Source of the DNA: Galeruca laticollis
Lineage: Eukaryota; Arthropoda; Insecta; Coleoptera; Chrysomelidae
NCBI GenBank assembly: GCA_963921935.1
Contig: OY998175.1
Coordinates: forward strand, 312,503,484 to 312,567,483
Direction of reading: 5' to 3'
DNA: 64,000 bases
Below the pieces are notes generated by a model that saw only the letters and a list, made by a program, of their open reading frames with translations, made no database searches and was not told the DNA's origin. Shown in pieces: positions 35,691-46,078 of the stretch. Position numbers and translations under genes: made by a program. Numbering within the stretch: the stretch's first letter is position 1; each line of letters opens with the position of its first letter.

Positions 35691-36400
35691 CTACATTTGA
35701 ATAGGTGTTCTACGTGTTTTAGATGTTTCGCATTGACTTATTTAAATACAGCACATTCTAACCTGTTTCCTCATTGCTGCCTTCGGATAGATCCATTTAT
35801 TTTATACTGTGTTCGATAAATTGATAGCTACCCTTCAAGTTAGTCCATCTTTGTTGCCAATGGAACCATATTATTGTTTGTACTGCCTTCGTTAAGTATC
35901 CTAGAGGAATAGTACATGCAGTGTTACTTAGATTGTGTGTTGCTGCTTTGGCTCCTTGATCTGCACGTCCATTACCAGGAATATTACAATGTTCTGGAAC
36001 CCATATGAAATGAGGTGAGTGTCTAATCTTCTTACAAGGTTCATTTGGAAAAATGTTTCTAATGGCTTGAATGACACTAAGGTCGTGCATATTAGACAAG
36101 TGAGGAGGTTTGTGTTTCAGAACCGACGGTATAAATTGTAAGGTTATTGGGATAAGATTTAATTTTGTTCATCAAATGTTTTTTTCATAAACTGTTGGAG
36201 GCGTTTCTCCTTTTTCTAAGCTGACTAGTGTGCTATCAAATATGTGGAATTTGTTACTCCAAGCGGGAATCATTGAAAATGTTTCTAGCATTACTCCATC
36301 TCGATTGATGACATGTTGCATAGCTCTTTGTTACGATAGAACTTGGATTTTTTTTAACTCATCGGTTAAGACGATGTTTCTATATAGGTGAGATGGAAAT
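35691..36400 (-). pseudogene. LINE with RNase H domain (I/jockey-related), 3' fragment
   Basis: On the minus strand, 36400 to 36100 contains, in broken frames, LTDELKKIQVLS, AMQHVINRDGVM and FDSTLVSLEKGETPP, matching the segment between RT and RNase H. 36099-35797 encodes LSVIQAIRNIF, then HFIWVPEHCNIPGNGRADQGAKAA, the conserved RNase H HxHxxIxGNxxAD block (here with WVPEHC). It ends with WFHWQQRW. RNase H removes the RNA strand of the hybrid. Its upstream end abuts the TTATTGCTTA satellite at about 36405. Several stops make it inactive. Confidence 0.8.
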
Positions 36401-36407
36401 TGCTTTA

Positions 36408-36433
36408 TATTATTATTATTATTATTATTATTG
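36408..36433. repeat. (TTA)n microsatellite
   Basis: About eight to nine uninterrupted tta units lie at the start of the larger ttattgctta array. Confidence 0.9.
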
Positions 36434-36672
36434 CTTATTGTCGCTTATTATTGCTTAAACTTACTTATTATTTTTGACTATTGCTTATTATTGCCAATCA
36501 TAGCTTATTATTGTTTACACTTGCTTACTATTACTTATAATTGCTTATTATTTGGTAACTATTGCTTATAATTGCTTATAATTGTTTATAATTGCTAAAA
36601 TTGCTTAGAAATGCTTATTATTGCTAACTATTGCTTATTATTGCTAAGTATCGCTTATTATTGTTAACACTT
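36434..36672 (+). repeat. TTATTGCTTA-type degenerate satellite, first block
   Basis: Units of about 10 bases (attgcttatt, attgcttata, attgctaact and variants) run without a break from the tta microsatellite to the LINE at about 36673. The same array resumes after the LINE at 37559, showing that the LINE was inserted into it. Confidence 0.9.
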
Positions 36673-37558
36673 GCTTTTGATACTGGTTCTGTTTTGGTCC
36701 CAGTGCTGTTTATGTTATATATTAATAACCTACCAGCAATTTTCGAACAAACAGGGTGTTTCCAGTTTGCCGACGATACTATAATAGCAACAAAGAGTGG
36801 GGACGCTTTGAATGCAGAAAATCTAGTGAAAGCTGAAACTTGATTTTCAGCAAACAAACTTAAGATGAATCTTACAAAAACTCAGGAGATAATGTTTACG
36901 TCCAGTAGATTACTCAATAAATCAGAACCGGTGAAGTATTTAGGAATTGTAGTCGATACATACCTTAACTGGTCACGTCACATAGATGCCTTGTGTTCTA
37001 CGCACTAATCTGAAATATTTGCATTGTGTCAATTGAGACATTGCCTCAATAATGATGTACTTAGAACGGTCTACTTTGCGATAATACACAGCCATTTATC
37101 ATACGGCAACATTCAATGGGGTAACTCAACTAGTATGGAGAGAGTGTTTCGATTTCAAAAAATGGCAAAGATCTATTTATAAAATATAATATTCTTACTG
37201 TGCCCTATATACTAGATACAATAAACCTTGTTCATAGGAACTTACCAATGTATGATGCCGATGTACATGCTTATGGTGCTCTATCTGCTAAAAACATTGT
37301 AAAACCGTTCTCTCGTTTACAAACAAGTGCAAACAATAAAATTGATGTAAGCTTATACAATAGATTTGTTAGTTTTAATTAGGAAATTCAAATTAGAGAT
37401 CTATCTGTTAGATCTTTCTATAAATTAAGTACGCAATTTCTGCTATATAACTGTTTTTACTCGTTGTCTGATTTTTATCATTTTTGTCCTGACTAAACTA
37501 TGTATACCTCACATGTACTTTTATGTATAATGTGGTGAATAAATGGTATGGTATGGTA
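36673..37558 (+). pseudogene. 5'-truncated LINE inside the satellite: RT C-terminal half
   Basis: 36673-36840 encodes DTGSVLVPVLFMLYINNLPAIF, then the catalytic FADDTII. After a stop at 36841 come SANKLKMNLTKTQEIMF and PVKYLGIVVDTYLNW. The rest is frameshifted: SHLSYGNIQWGNST, then 37200-37382 with HAYGALSAKNIV. It resembles the LINE at 24463 in order and motifs but is a different, older copy. The 3' end is gtggtgaataaatggtatgg followed by repeated tatgg units (37540-37559), which join the satellite directly. Confidence 0.8.
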
Positions 37559-39600
37559 TGATTGCTTATTATTCTTTATTATTGCGAAATATTGGTCACT
37601 ATTGCTTATAATTGTTTATAATTACTTATTATCGCTTATTATTGGTAACTATTGCTTATTATTGCTAAGTATAGCTTATTATTGTTCATACTTGCTTATT
37701 ATTCTTTATTATTGAGGAGTATTGCTTATTTTGCTTATAATTTCTTAAAAGTGTTTACAATTCCTTATACTTGCTTACACATGCTTATTTTCGCTAACTA
37801 TTGCTAAGTATAGCTTATTATTGTTTACACTTGCTTATTCCTGCTTATAATCGCTTATTATTTTTTATTATTGCAAATGATTGTTTATTATTCTTTATTA
37901 TTGCGAAGTATTGCTTTTTATAGCTTACTATTGCTTATACTCGCATATGATTGCCTATTATTGTAAATTATTGCTAATTATAGATATCTTTAGTTTGCTT
38001 ATCATTTATTATTGCAAATTATTATTAAGCATAGCTAAGTATTCCTAGGGGTCAAACCGAACACACATCGCGAAGATTTTAACTTTGTGAAATGTATGTA
38101 TGTAAAATATTTTTAATTATATTTGAATAGCTTATTATTGTTTACACTTGCTTATGATTGTGTATTATTCTTTATTATTGCAAAGTATTGGTTACTATTA
38201 CTTATAATTGCTTAATTTCTCTTAAAATTGCTTATAAATGCTTATTATCGCTTATTATTGCTAACTATTGCTTATTATTGCTAAGTTAGCTTATTACTGT
38301 GTACACTCGCTTATTCTTGCTTATAAATACTTATTATTGCTAACCATTGAATATTATTGCTAAATGTAGCTTATCATTGTTTACACTTGCTTATTCTTGC
38401 TAATGTTTCTTTATTATTGCGAAGTATTGGTTACTATAGCTTATAATTGTTTATAATTGCTTATAAAAGCTTATTATTGCTAAGTATAGCTTATTATTTT
38501 TTACACATGCTTATTCATGCATATGGTTGCTTATTATTCTTTATTATTGTAAATTATCGCTAATTATAGATATCTTTTGTTTGCTTATTATCATTTATTA
38601 TTGCTAATTATTGTTAACCATTGCTAAGAATTCCTAGGGGTCAAACCAAACACACATCGCAAGCAAAGATTTTAAGTTTGTGAAATGTATGTATGTAATG
38701 TATAGATTATTATTGTTTACATTTGCTTATGATTGTATATTATTCTTTATTATTGCGAAGTACATATTGGTTATTATTGCTTAAAATTGTTTATAATTAC
38801 TTAATTTTTCTTAATATTGCTCAAAATTGCTTATAAATGCTAATTATCGCTTATTATTGCTAACTATTGATTATTGTTGCTAAGTTGGCTTATTATTGTG
38901 TACACTTGCTTATTCTTGCTTATGATTGCCTATTATTCTTTATTATTGCTTATAATTGTTTATAATTGTATGTAATTGTTTATAATTGCTTATAAATGCT
39001 TATTATTGTTTACACTTGCTTATTTTTGCTTATTATTGGTTACTATTGTTTATAATTGCTTATAAATCCTAATTATTACGAACTATTGCTAAGTATAGCT
39101 TATTATTGTATAAACTTGCTTATTTTTGCTTATGATTGCTTATTATTCTTTATTATTGCGAAGTATTACGTTACTATTGCTTATAATTGCTTATAAATGC
39201 TTATTATTGCTAACTATTTTATATTATTGCTGGATGTAGCTTATTATTGTTTACACTTGCTTATGATTGCTAATTATACTTTATTATTGCGAAATATTGG
39301 TTACTACTGCTTATAATTGTTTATAATTGCTTCTAATTGCTAATAATTGCTTTTAATTGTTAATAATTGCTTATAAATGCTTATGAATGCTTATTATAGT
39401 TTACACTTGCTCATGATTGCTTATTATTATTTATTATTGTTTACTATTGCTTAGAATTGTTTATAATTGCTTATAATTACTTATTGTAAATTATTGATAT
39501 CTTTTGTTTGCTTATTATCATTTATTATTGCTAATGATTGTTAAGCATTGCTAAGTATTCCTAGAGACCCAACCGAACACACATTGCAAAAATTTTAACT
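37559..39600 (+). repeat. TTATTGCTTA-type degenerate satellite, main block
   Basis: About 2 kb of roughly 10-base units (attgcttata, attgcttatt, attgctaagt, tttacacttg and others) fill the interval. Larger composite segments recur, for example agcttattattgtttacact. A non-satellite phrase, tcaaaccgaacacacatcgc followed by attttaactttgtgaaatgt, appears three times at about 38048, 38634 and 39556. The array therefore contains a higher-order structure. No open frame is expected or seen. Confidence 0.92.
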
Positions 39601-39604
39601 TTGT

Positions 39605-39795
39605 GTATGTATGTATGTCAAATTGTTACTATCTAATATTTTCTATTACATTTTTTCTTTTAAATTTGTCATATATTAACACTATACAATATTAAATATT
39701 TTAACTTTGTAAAATGTATTAATATGATGTACTACTTTCACTGACTTCTAATGTACTATGTAGGTCAATGGGGTCAATAAATCATATATCTACTG
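39605..39795 (+). mobile_element. 3' UTR-only LINE fragment
   Basis: Matches 25470-25650 almost base for base in places: tgtcatatattaacactata, then actactttcactgacttcta, then ggggtcaataaatcatatat. Only the last ~190 bases of the LINE family at 24463 are present, a severely truncated insertion at the edge of the satellite. Confidence 0.8.
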
Positions 39796-40660
39796 TTGAT
39801 TATCGTTTGTTATTGCTTATTATTATCTATTATTGCTTTTTTATTACTTATTATTGCGTGTAAACATTGTCTGTGACTTCCGTTTTTTACTCTAAGTAAC
39901 TTTTACAAATAATCATTGTATATTATTTATAAGACAAACAAATTCCTTGAAAGTTGTTTGTTGTCTGTTTAATTCTCAATTTGTTGCTTTGCCCTAATCA
40001 CGGCAATTGGATTTAATCCATTTTAATTAGTTTACGGTGAATTGTTTCCCTCTTCCGCAGATTGAATATCTTACTTTACTTTAGTTACTATACCTACTGT
40101 GTACGTTAATTTACGAAATATTATTTCCAAGCGGTACAGAAACTCTGCATTCCGGTAGCAGTGGCGGCAAGATTAATTTTCAACAATCATGTTTAATGTG
40201 AATTTATTAACGTTATGACTACCTTGTCTATTTGCGGTTTTATGATTAATACAATGGTTAATTTGTTTGTACATTGGAGTCATTATCCTTAAATTTATAC
40301 TTCTAAATCTTATATTCTGGTGCCTTCCATCGGTCCGTTTGTTTTAACACATACATCTTCCGTCTTCTAGTGAAGTTATAACTACAAAAAAGTTATTATT
40401 GCTTAAGTAACACAATCGCAATGGATAAAAAACTAAATGAGTGACAAAAAATCGAAGAATCAATGAGAAAATCACTAACAGTACCAAGAAAGGATTAACT
40501 AAATTTCGAGAAATTAAAATGAATAATACAGAAACTGTTGGATATAATGAAAGAAATTTCCAAAAAATATTGGATATTGAAAAGTAGAATAGAATAACTT
40601 CATATATGGAGCCTTTTTTCGGTTGATGTATATTTTGAAGGAACGCTAGTGAGTTGTAAA
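39796..40660. other. AT-rich stretch, no supported gene
   Basis: Residual satellite-like units occur to about 39860. A 128-codon open frame on the minus strand (40344-40730) is hydrophobic and low-complexity, overlaps a better candidate on the plus strand, and shows no domain. Confidence 0.35.
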
Positions 40661-40667
40661 CTTGTGA

Positions 40668-40942
40668 GTGAACATGTGTAAACAAAATAAAGCCGCAAAA
40701 CACGTAAAGAATGCGGCGGTACGATGCCAAAAAGGAAAACGACTAAGTTTACTAATTGAATTACTCATCGAAATTAGCAAGCAGCCACCATGGCAGCTAA
40801 AACAAATGAAGAAGGCAAGCGGAGAGATTGTTAAGATAATTGTCTCAGTTCCTAAATCTTTTGGGGAACCTCCGACAAAATTCGAATATTTTAACTATTT
40901 TGTTTTATTCATAATACTACTAGTTACTTATTTTTCTCGATA
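40668..40942 (+). pseudogene. Possible exon remnant resembling bleomycin hydrolase
   Basis: The 91-codon frame includes KQMKKASGEIVKII followed by GEPPTKFEYF. This resembles the pattern in peptidase C1B (bleomycin hydrolase) where a helix with MxxEIxRIV precedes GxPPxxFxWEY. The similarity is short and the continuation (a hydrophobic run) does not match, so it could equally be coincidence or a processed fragment. I see no catalytic Cys, His or Asn block nearby. Confidence 0.25.
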
Positions 40943-41284
40943 ACGAATAATATGAAAATGGTTTCTCGGTGTAATTTTCCAAGCAGCTATTATCAAAGGA
41001 AAATTCGCTACCCTCTTTATCAGGGTGGGTGAAACACGTGTTGTATAGTTAGTCTAGGGCATTTAGCACTAAATCATCCCAATAGAGGAAATTTGGGAGC
41101 ACAACAGATATCGAGATGCGGTTTTCTGCATTGTGTTGGGGAAGGTCCAAGAAGAAACTGACGAAAATGTGGGTAAGCAGTTTTTTGAAAAACGCCTTCT
41201 GGGCCCGTTACAACACATATTATAAAAACAATTGCTTTGGGAGTCGAAACTGGATTTGAGAAAGGCGCCAACGCTATAAAGGGA

Positions 41285-41790
41285 GTAGAGTATCGTTACC
41301 ACGGAACCGAGCGTATCGAGCACAAGCATATGCTGAAGCCACCAACAAAAAAGTCGACCTTGCACGCATAATTCCGACTGCCAATGCGTTAACCGAGCAT
41401 ATCAAGCGTGTCTATTTCCAAGTATAGGCTTGGTATGGTTCACCAGGTCACGACGAGACCTTAGGTCCGTTACAATGGGGGTGGCAATTGGTGGATGGAG
41501 AGCTCAGTCCTGTCACCATGACCCAGGAAGCCGGCCCCGAGGAAATTTTGAACAAAATTTCGTGTTCTTGCCAAACTGACTGTGGCATGAGGTGCGGCTG
41601 CCGCCGAAGTGGGTTGGTGTGCTCACTGGCATGCAAGAATTGCGATGACAATTGCTCAAACCAAAAAGGCGCTCCCGATGGGGCCGATAATAGTGACGAC
41701 GAAGAAGATAAAGAAGAGGAAGAAAATGGAGAAGGGGAAGAAGGAGAGCAACGGGAAGAAGAAGATGAGGAGTTTGAACAAGATGTTTAG
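41285..41790 (+). pseudogene. Cysteine-rich (CXC-like) C-terminal domain of an element-associated protein
   Basis: Upstream bases encode YAEATNKKVDL and HIKRVYFQV, then a stop. The continuing frame reads PLQWGWQLVDGELSPVTMT, then ILNKISCSCQTDCGMRCGCR, LVCSLACKNCDDNC, and an acidic tail (residues 66-100 of the frame from 41488). The W-G-W plus CxC...CGxxCxC...C...C pattern is known from multicopy, uncharacterised animal ORFs in which the cysteine cluster ends a large protein. It would bind zinc; function is unknown. Only the C-terminal part exists here, and the acidic run is unusually long (mostly Glu). Confidence 0.6.
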
Positions 41791-41929
41791 TTCTTAAGTT
41801 GAAAATTTCAGTTTATAATGAATAATTCAAGATTAATAAAAACTTCTATTTGTTATTTGAATAAAGAATTATGTTCATAATTTGTGATTTTTCACTAGCT
41901 GCTTAACCATTTCCTAGCCGCCCCTGAGT

Positions 41930-42830
41930 GACCTGGATTTTACAATGCCAGCATTGAATTCAGCATCTCCGAAAACCCCCGAGTAACGAGTTTGGAGCCA
42001 TTTACATGGACTACGCGATTTCCCCCCAGAATGACCCACCAGATACCCCCACAGACCCGCCCCCGTGCACCCCCGGGTAATTACAATGCCACAGTTGAAT
42101 TCAGCATCCCCGAAAACCCCGAGTCACAAGCTTGGAGCGATTCTCATGCACGCTGCCATTCCTGCCCCAATTCGGCCCGGCGCACCCCCACAGCGCCGCC
42201 CCTGAGCGACCCAGATATTGCAATGCCAGCATTGAATTCAGCATCTCCGAAAACCCCCGAGTGACGAGTTTGGAGCCATTTACATGGACTACGCGATTTC
42301 CCCCCAGAATGACCCACCGGATACCCCCACAGAGCCGCCCCCGTACACCCCCGGATAATTACAATGCCACAGTTGAATTCGGCATCCCCAAAAACCCCCG
42401 AGTAACGAGTTTGGAGCGATTCTCATGCACGCTGCCATTCCTGCCCCGATTCACCTTCCGCGCACCCCCGCACACCCTCGGGTAATTCTAATGCCAGAAT
42501 TGGATCCAGCATCTCCGAAAACCCCCGAGTAACAAGTGTGGAGCGATTTTAATGCACGCTGCCATTTCTCCCCCCAATTCACCCCCTGGAGAGCCCCACA
42601 GAGCCACCCCCGTGCACCCCTGGGTAATTAAAATGCCAGAATTGAATTTGGCGTCCCCGAAAACCCCCGAGTAACGAGTGTGGAGCGATTTTAATGCATG
42701 CTGCCATTTCTCCCCCCAATTCACCCCCCACGCACCCCCACAGAGCCGCCCCCGTGCACCCCCGGGTAATTCTAATGCCATAATCGAGTTCGGCAGCCCC
42801 GAAAACCCCCGAGTAACGATTTCCGAGCGA
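41930..42830. repeat. GC-rich tandem array, seven ~140-bp units
   Basis: The phrase gaaaacccccgagtaacgag recurs with 'gagt' at 41981, 42121, 42260, 42400, 42527, 42670 and 42811. Spacing is 127-143 bases. Each unit also carries a ccgcccccgtgcacccccgg-type segment and an aatgccagaattgaattc-type segment. Variation divides the copies into types with 'ccatttacatggactacgcg' and types with 'cgattctcatgcacgctgcc'. The C-rich composition contrasts sharply with the AT-rich surroundings. Open frames across it on both strands are repeat artefacts. Confidence 0.92.
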
Positions 42831-43047
42831 TTTTTCCGCGTTTACAATCGTTCCCATAACGGTACAAATAATGATGCAATTGGAAAATGCATTTTCCGGC
42901 CCAGAAGGCGTTTTTCAAAAAACTGCTAACCCACATTTTCGTCAGTTTCTTCTGGGACCTTCCCCAATACAATGCAGAAAACCGCATCTCGATATCTGTT
43001 GTGCTCCCAAATTTCCTCTATTTTTGCTAAATGCCCTAGTCTAAGTG

Positions 43048-43700
43048 GGAGAATTGCTATTTAGAACTGAAGTATCATCAATATTAATTTACCAGGATTA
43101 TGATAAACTATGCCAACGGTTGTCTTTCTAAGAAACATTACGTGTATGGCATTGTTTAGAAATTTGAGGATTTATATTTGTATTGAAATATAGACTTCTG
43201 GTGGTACTTATTCAACTTTATTAAACGGCTTTAAATACAAAATTTCGCTGAGTGTGTTTTCATGAATATCGATAGGGCTTACAGAAAGTACCTATCACCG
43301 ATTAGTGGTTAGGAACGAAGGTGCATAAACATTTGCAAACCGGTACTTATCATTGTAATTAACAAGGATAAAGTTTCATCTGAAAGCTGACTATAATTGA
43401 AATGTTCATACATATACAAATAAAGAACGCAATAAAATTATTAGACAACATCTTTCCGGTAAATTTAATTCCTATTGAAAATATTTCGGAGATATAAAAT
43501 TGCTATTGAAGGTATTTCAAAGGTATACAGTGGAAGTTTACAAGTAAAATGGAACAGATACAATGAAGGGTGCAATAAACATAAAAATATACATAATTGG
43601 TACGTGAATATTTCACGATCATCTAAAACTCTTTAGCAAATACAAAAATAAACACATTTTAGTCAAAAGAGTTTTACACCTTTAGAAACAATTAAAAAGT
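43048..43700. other. AT-rich stretch, no supported gene
   Basis: No motif was recognised. The part from 43600 may be the end of the DDE_3-type element that follows. Confidence 0.35.
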
Positions 43701-43708
43701 GTGGGTAT

Positions 43709-44179
43709 TTAATAAACAAATTTTACATTGAGTATGGCTGCCAGGTATATAGTAGAATATAAATTGTCAAAAGTTACCTTTGATAGGGAATTACGTAGTA
43801 ATTGTTGTACGTCTTTTAATTTATAAGTTTTGTTGTGCCGAGCTATGTCACCCTTTACTTGCGCCCATATGAGTTCAATTGGGTTATGCTCGCAATGGTG
43901 TAGTGGTAGTGGTTCGTTAACCGAATGTTCCTTGTACATGATGTTATGTGTATCCAACCTGGCGATTATTTTTGCTTTTCTCCACGCAGCTGTTATCAAT
44001 TTCTCTACCAGTCTTGAATGGTAACTAGCATTATCCAGAACAATTACAGAATGTTCTGGAATTAAATTTAACATATGCTTAAAATAATCCTCAAAAACGT
44101 TGTGACTAATTTTATTGTCAACAATATTTGGGCGATTTCTAGGTAATTTCGTGGTGCTGATCACGAATTTGAAGTCCAT
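43709..44179 (-). pseudogene. DDE_3-type transposase, C-terminal half
   Basis: The uninterrupted 156-codon frame on the minus strand holds HSVIVLDNASYHS (second catalytic Asp), then WRKAKIIARLDTHNIM, then LPLHHCEHNPIELIWAQVKG with the third catalytic Glu, and HNKTYKLKDVQQLL. The protein lacks its N-terminal DNA-binding part and first Asp, which would lie beyond 44180, where the similarity stops. It is related to, but clearly different from, the copies at 7900 and 31354. It lacks the acidic tail. Confidence 0.85.
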
Positions 44180-44388
44180 TTAGGTGAATTGGCTCTAATT
44201 TTAGAGATATATTATCAAAATATGATAAGATAGAGAAAAATATCAATTGAATAGACCATTGGCCCTTATAATCAACTTTTAGTAAAACATATTAAAGTGG
44301 TTTCAAAAAAAGAGGAACGAAAAAATAATAAAATTCATTTATTGATTAGGTATAACAGCAAAGAAATAATTTAATTTAAAAATTACAT

Positions 44389-46078
44389 CTAATTCGTAGG
44401 AAAGAAGCTCTTTTTGTAGGATTTTCTTTTATGAGGAACGTTAGGTACATCACGTTGGAGACTCCAACAATAGTCTGCCATCATATGATGATCCCATCTG
44501 CCCTGATACCTTACCTCCATCTGCCCTGATACCTTACCTCCATCTCCTTTATATCCTGGTGGAACCGTTCCCCTTGTTCCTCACTGAAATTGCCAAGATT
44601 GTCGGGAAATTTATCCAAGTGGCTGTGAAGAAAGGGTACTTTAATACTCATATTAGTACCCAAGTTTAATAACATCTGTTGCACTAATTCATCGTAATTG
44701 TCCGCTTTCTGATTACCCAAGAAATTTTTAACTACCATAACAAAGCTACACCAAGCAGCAGCTTCAAGTGTCGTCATGTGATTTGTAAAATTAGAGTCCT
44801 TAATAAGTTTGCGAATTTGAGGGCCATCAAAAATACCCACTTTTAGCTTTTCCATACTTAGCCTAGAAATGTATTTGAAGCACTCGCCATCTTTACTCAA
44901 AGCCTTAACAAATTGTTTCATTAGTCCTAACTTGATGTGGAGCGGTGGGAGAATGATTTTTTCACGGTCAACCAATGGTTCGTTTATGACATTTGCTGTT
45001 CCTACAGTCATATTTTGTCTTATTGGCCAATTAACCATATTCCAATGATCTTGCTTCGCCCTACTATCCCACAAGCAGATAAAACAAGGGTATTTTGTGT
45101 ACCCACCTTGCTGCCCAAGCAAGATGTTGACCATTTTTAGATCAACACAAATGGAAAACTGATGTTCTTCATAGGATAGTTTCTGTAATACCAACTTGAT
45201 GTTTTGATATTCTTCCTTAAGTTTTGTTGAGTGGGCGATAGGAATTGACGCATACCGGTTGCCATTGTGTAGCAAAACACACTTTAAGCTTCTACTGGAA
45301 CTGTCTATGAATAGTCGCCAATCACCTGGAACAAATTGTATTCCCATTTGACGAAAAAGTCGGGAATGTTGTTGCAATACATAAGATCTTCATCTTGGCT
45401 AAAGTAAGGAACAAGTATCACCTCTCGTGGTCTGTAAATGGTTATTTTTATATCTGGTTGTAGACAGTTTTTTTCATTTAATCTGGATGCCAGAAGTTCA
45501 GATGCTTGCTTTGATAGACCGAGATCCCGTATCAGGTCATTCAGTTCTTCTTGAGAGAACTGCTGTGGTGTTGATTGTATTTCCTGCTCATATTCACTTC
45601 CACTGCTACTGTACTGGTCCTTAATTTCTTCTTCTTGTTCCGCCATCAGAACATCTGACAGTGTTGTATATACTGGTACGGGAATCTCTTCGCTATGTGG
45701 CACAGGTCTTCGTGCTGATTCTAAATCAGGATAATCCCATTTGCCTTTCTTGTATTTGTTAAAACCTTTTACGTTAACTAAACAAAAATAACAATCATCA
45801 TGGTGGTTTTTAGGTTCTCTCCACACCATGGGCACACCAAATTTCAAACTTTTTCTTTTTTCGTTTGACCACTGTCGTAAACATTCGACACACGTTTTGC
45901 ACACTATATGGGGAGCCCAGGACTTGTCTTGGTCTCCAAGCCGTACGCCGAAATAAGCTTGATAAGCTTGTCTAACAAAATCTGCGATTCTTTTTCTTTG
46001 TTTTGCTACAGTATATTCGCCACAAATGTAGCAGAAGACATTAGGGCTGCTCAAACAGCTTCTGCGTGAAGAACTCAT
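44389..46078 (-). pseudogene. Multicopy insect cysteine-rich protein of unknown function, two disruptions
   Basis: The minus-strand start MSSSRRSC at 46078 leads into a Cys-rich N-terminal region: CYICG (Cys 16 and 19), CKTC and CYFC pairs, probably zinc-binding. Then comes an acidic/Ser linker (residues 125-175). One frame ends at 45305. The other, from 45377, continues PGDWRLFIDSSSRSLKCVLL, the LGQQGGYTKYPCFICLWDSRA block, PPLHIKLGLMKQFVKAL, then EQGERFHQDIKEME. The two overlap by 73 bases, so a frameshift occurred near 45310-45380. A second break is a 23-base tandem duplication (44495-44517 and 44518-44540) that ends the frame early. Beyond it the tail RWDHHMMADYCWSLQRDV reads to a stop at 44389. 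This family is repeated in many insect genomes and its role is unknown to me. Confidence 0.75.

Larger units (their letters stand above)
41045..43047. mobile_element. Inverted-repeat element carrying a CXC-like ORF and a GC-rich tandem array
   Basis: The segments 41049-41212 and 42890-43045 are near-identical inverted copies of about 160 bases (ctagggcatttagc, aggaaatttgggagcaca, agatatcgagatgcggtttt, cgccttctgggcc). Between them lie a cysteine-rich reading frame on the plus strand and seven ~140-base GC-rich repeats. The layout is that of a ~2-kb DNA element with long terminal inverted repeats. No transposase is recognisable, so it may be non-autonomous or may use the CXC-type protein in an unknown way. 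Target duplication was not resolved. Confidence 0.75.

Noticed and set aside
36408..39600. CRISPR-like array, considered because of the regular short repeats
   Set aside because: Units are contiguous, degenerate and without unique spacers, in eukaryotic-type DNA; it is satellite DNA.
40344..40730. 128-codon minus-strand frame with a signal-peptide-like start
   Set aside because: Low-complexity hydrophobic sequence that overlaps another frame; nothing supports expression.
42132..42857. Proline- and Gly-rich frames on both strands of the GC-rich array
   Set aside because: Repetitive translations of the tandem units with no domain or codon bias.
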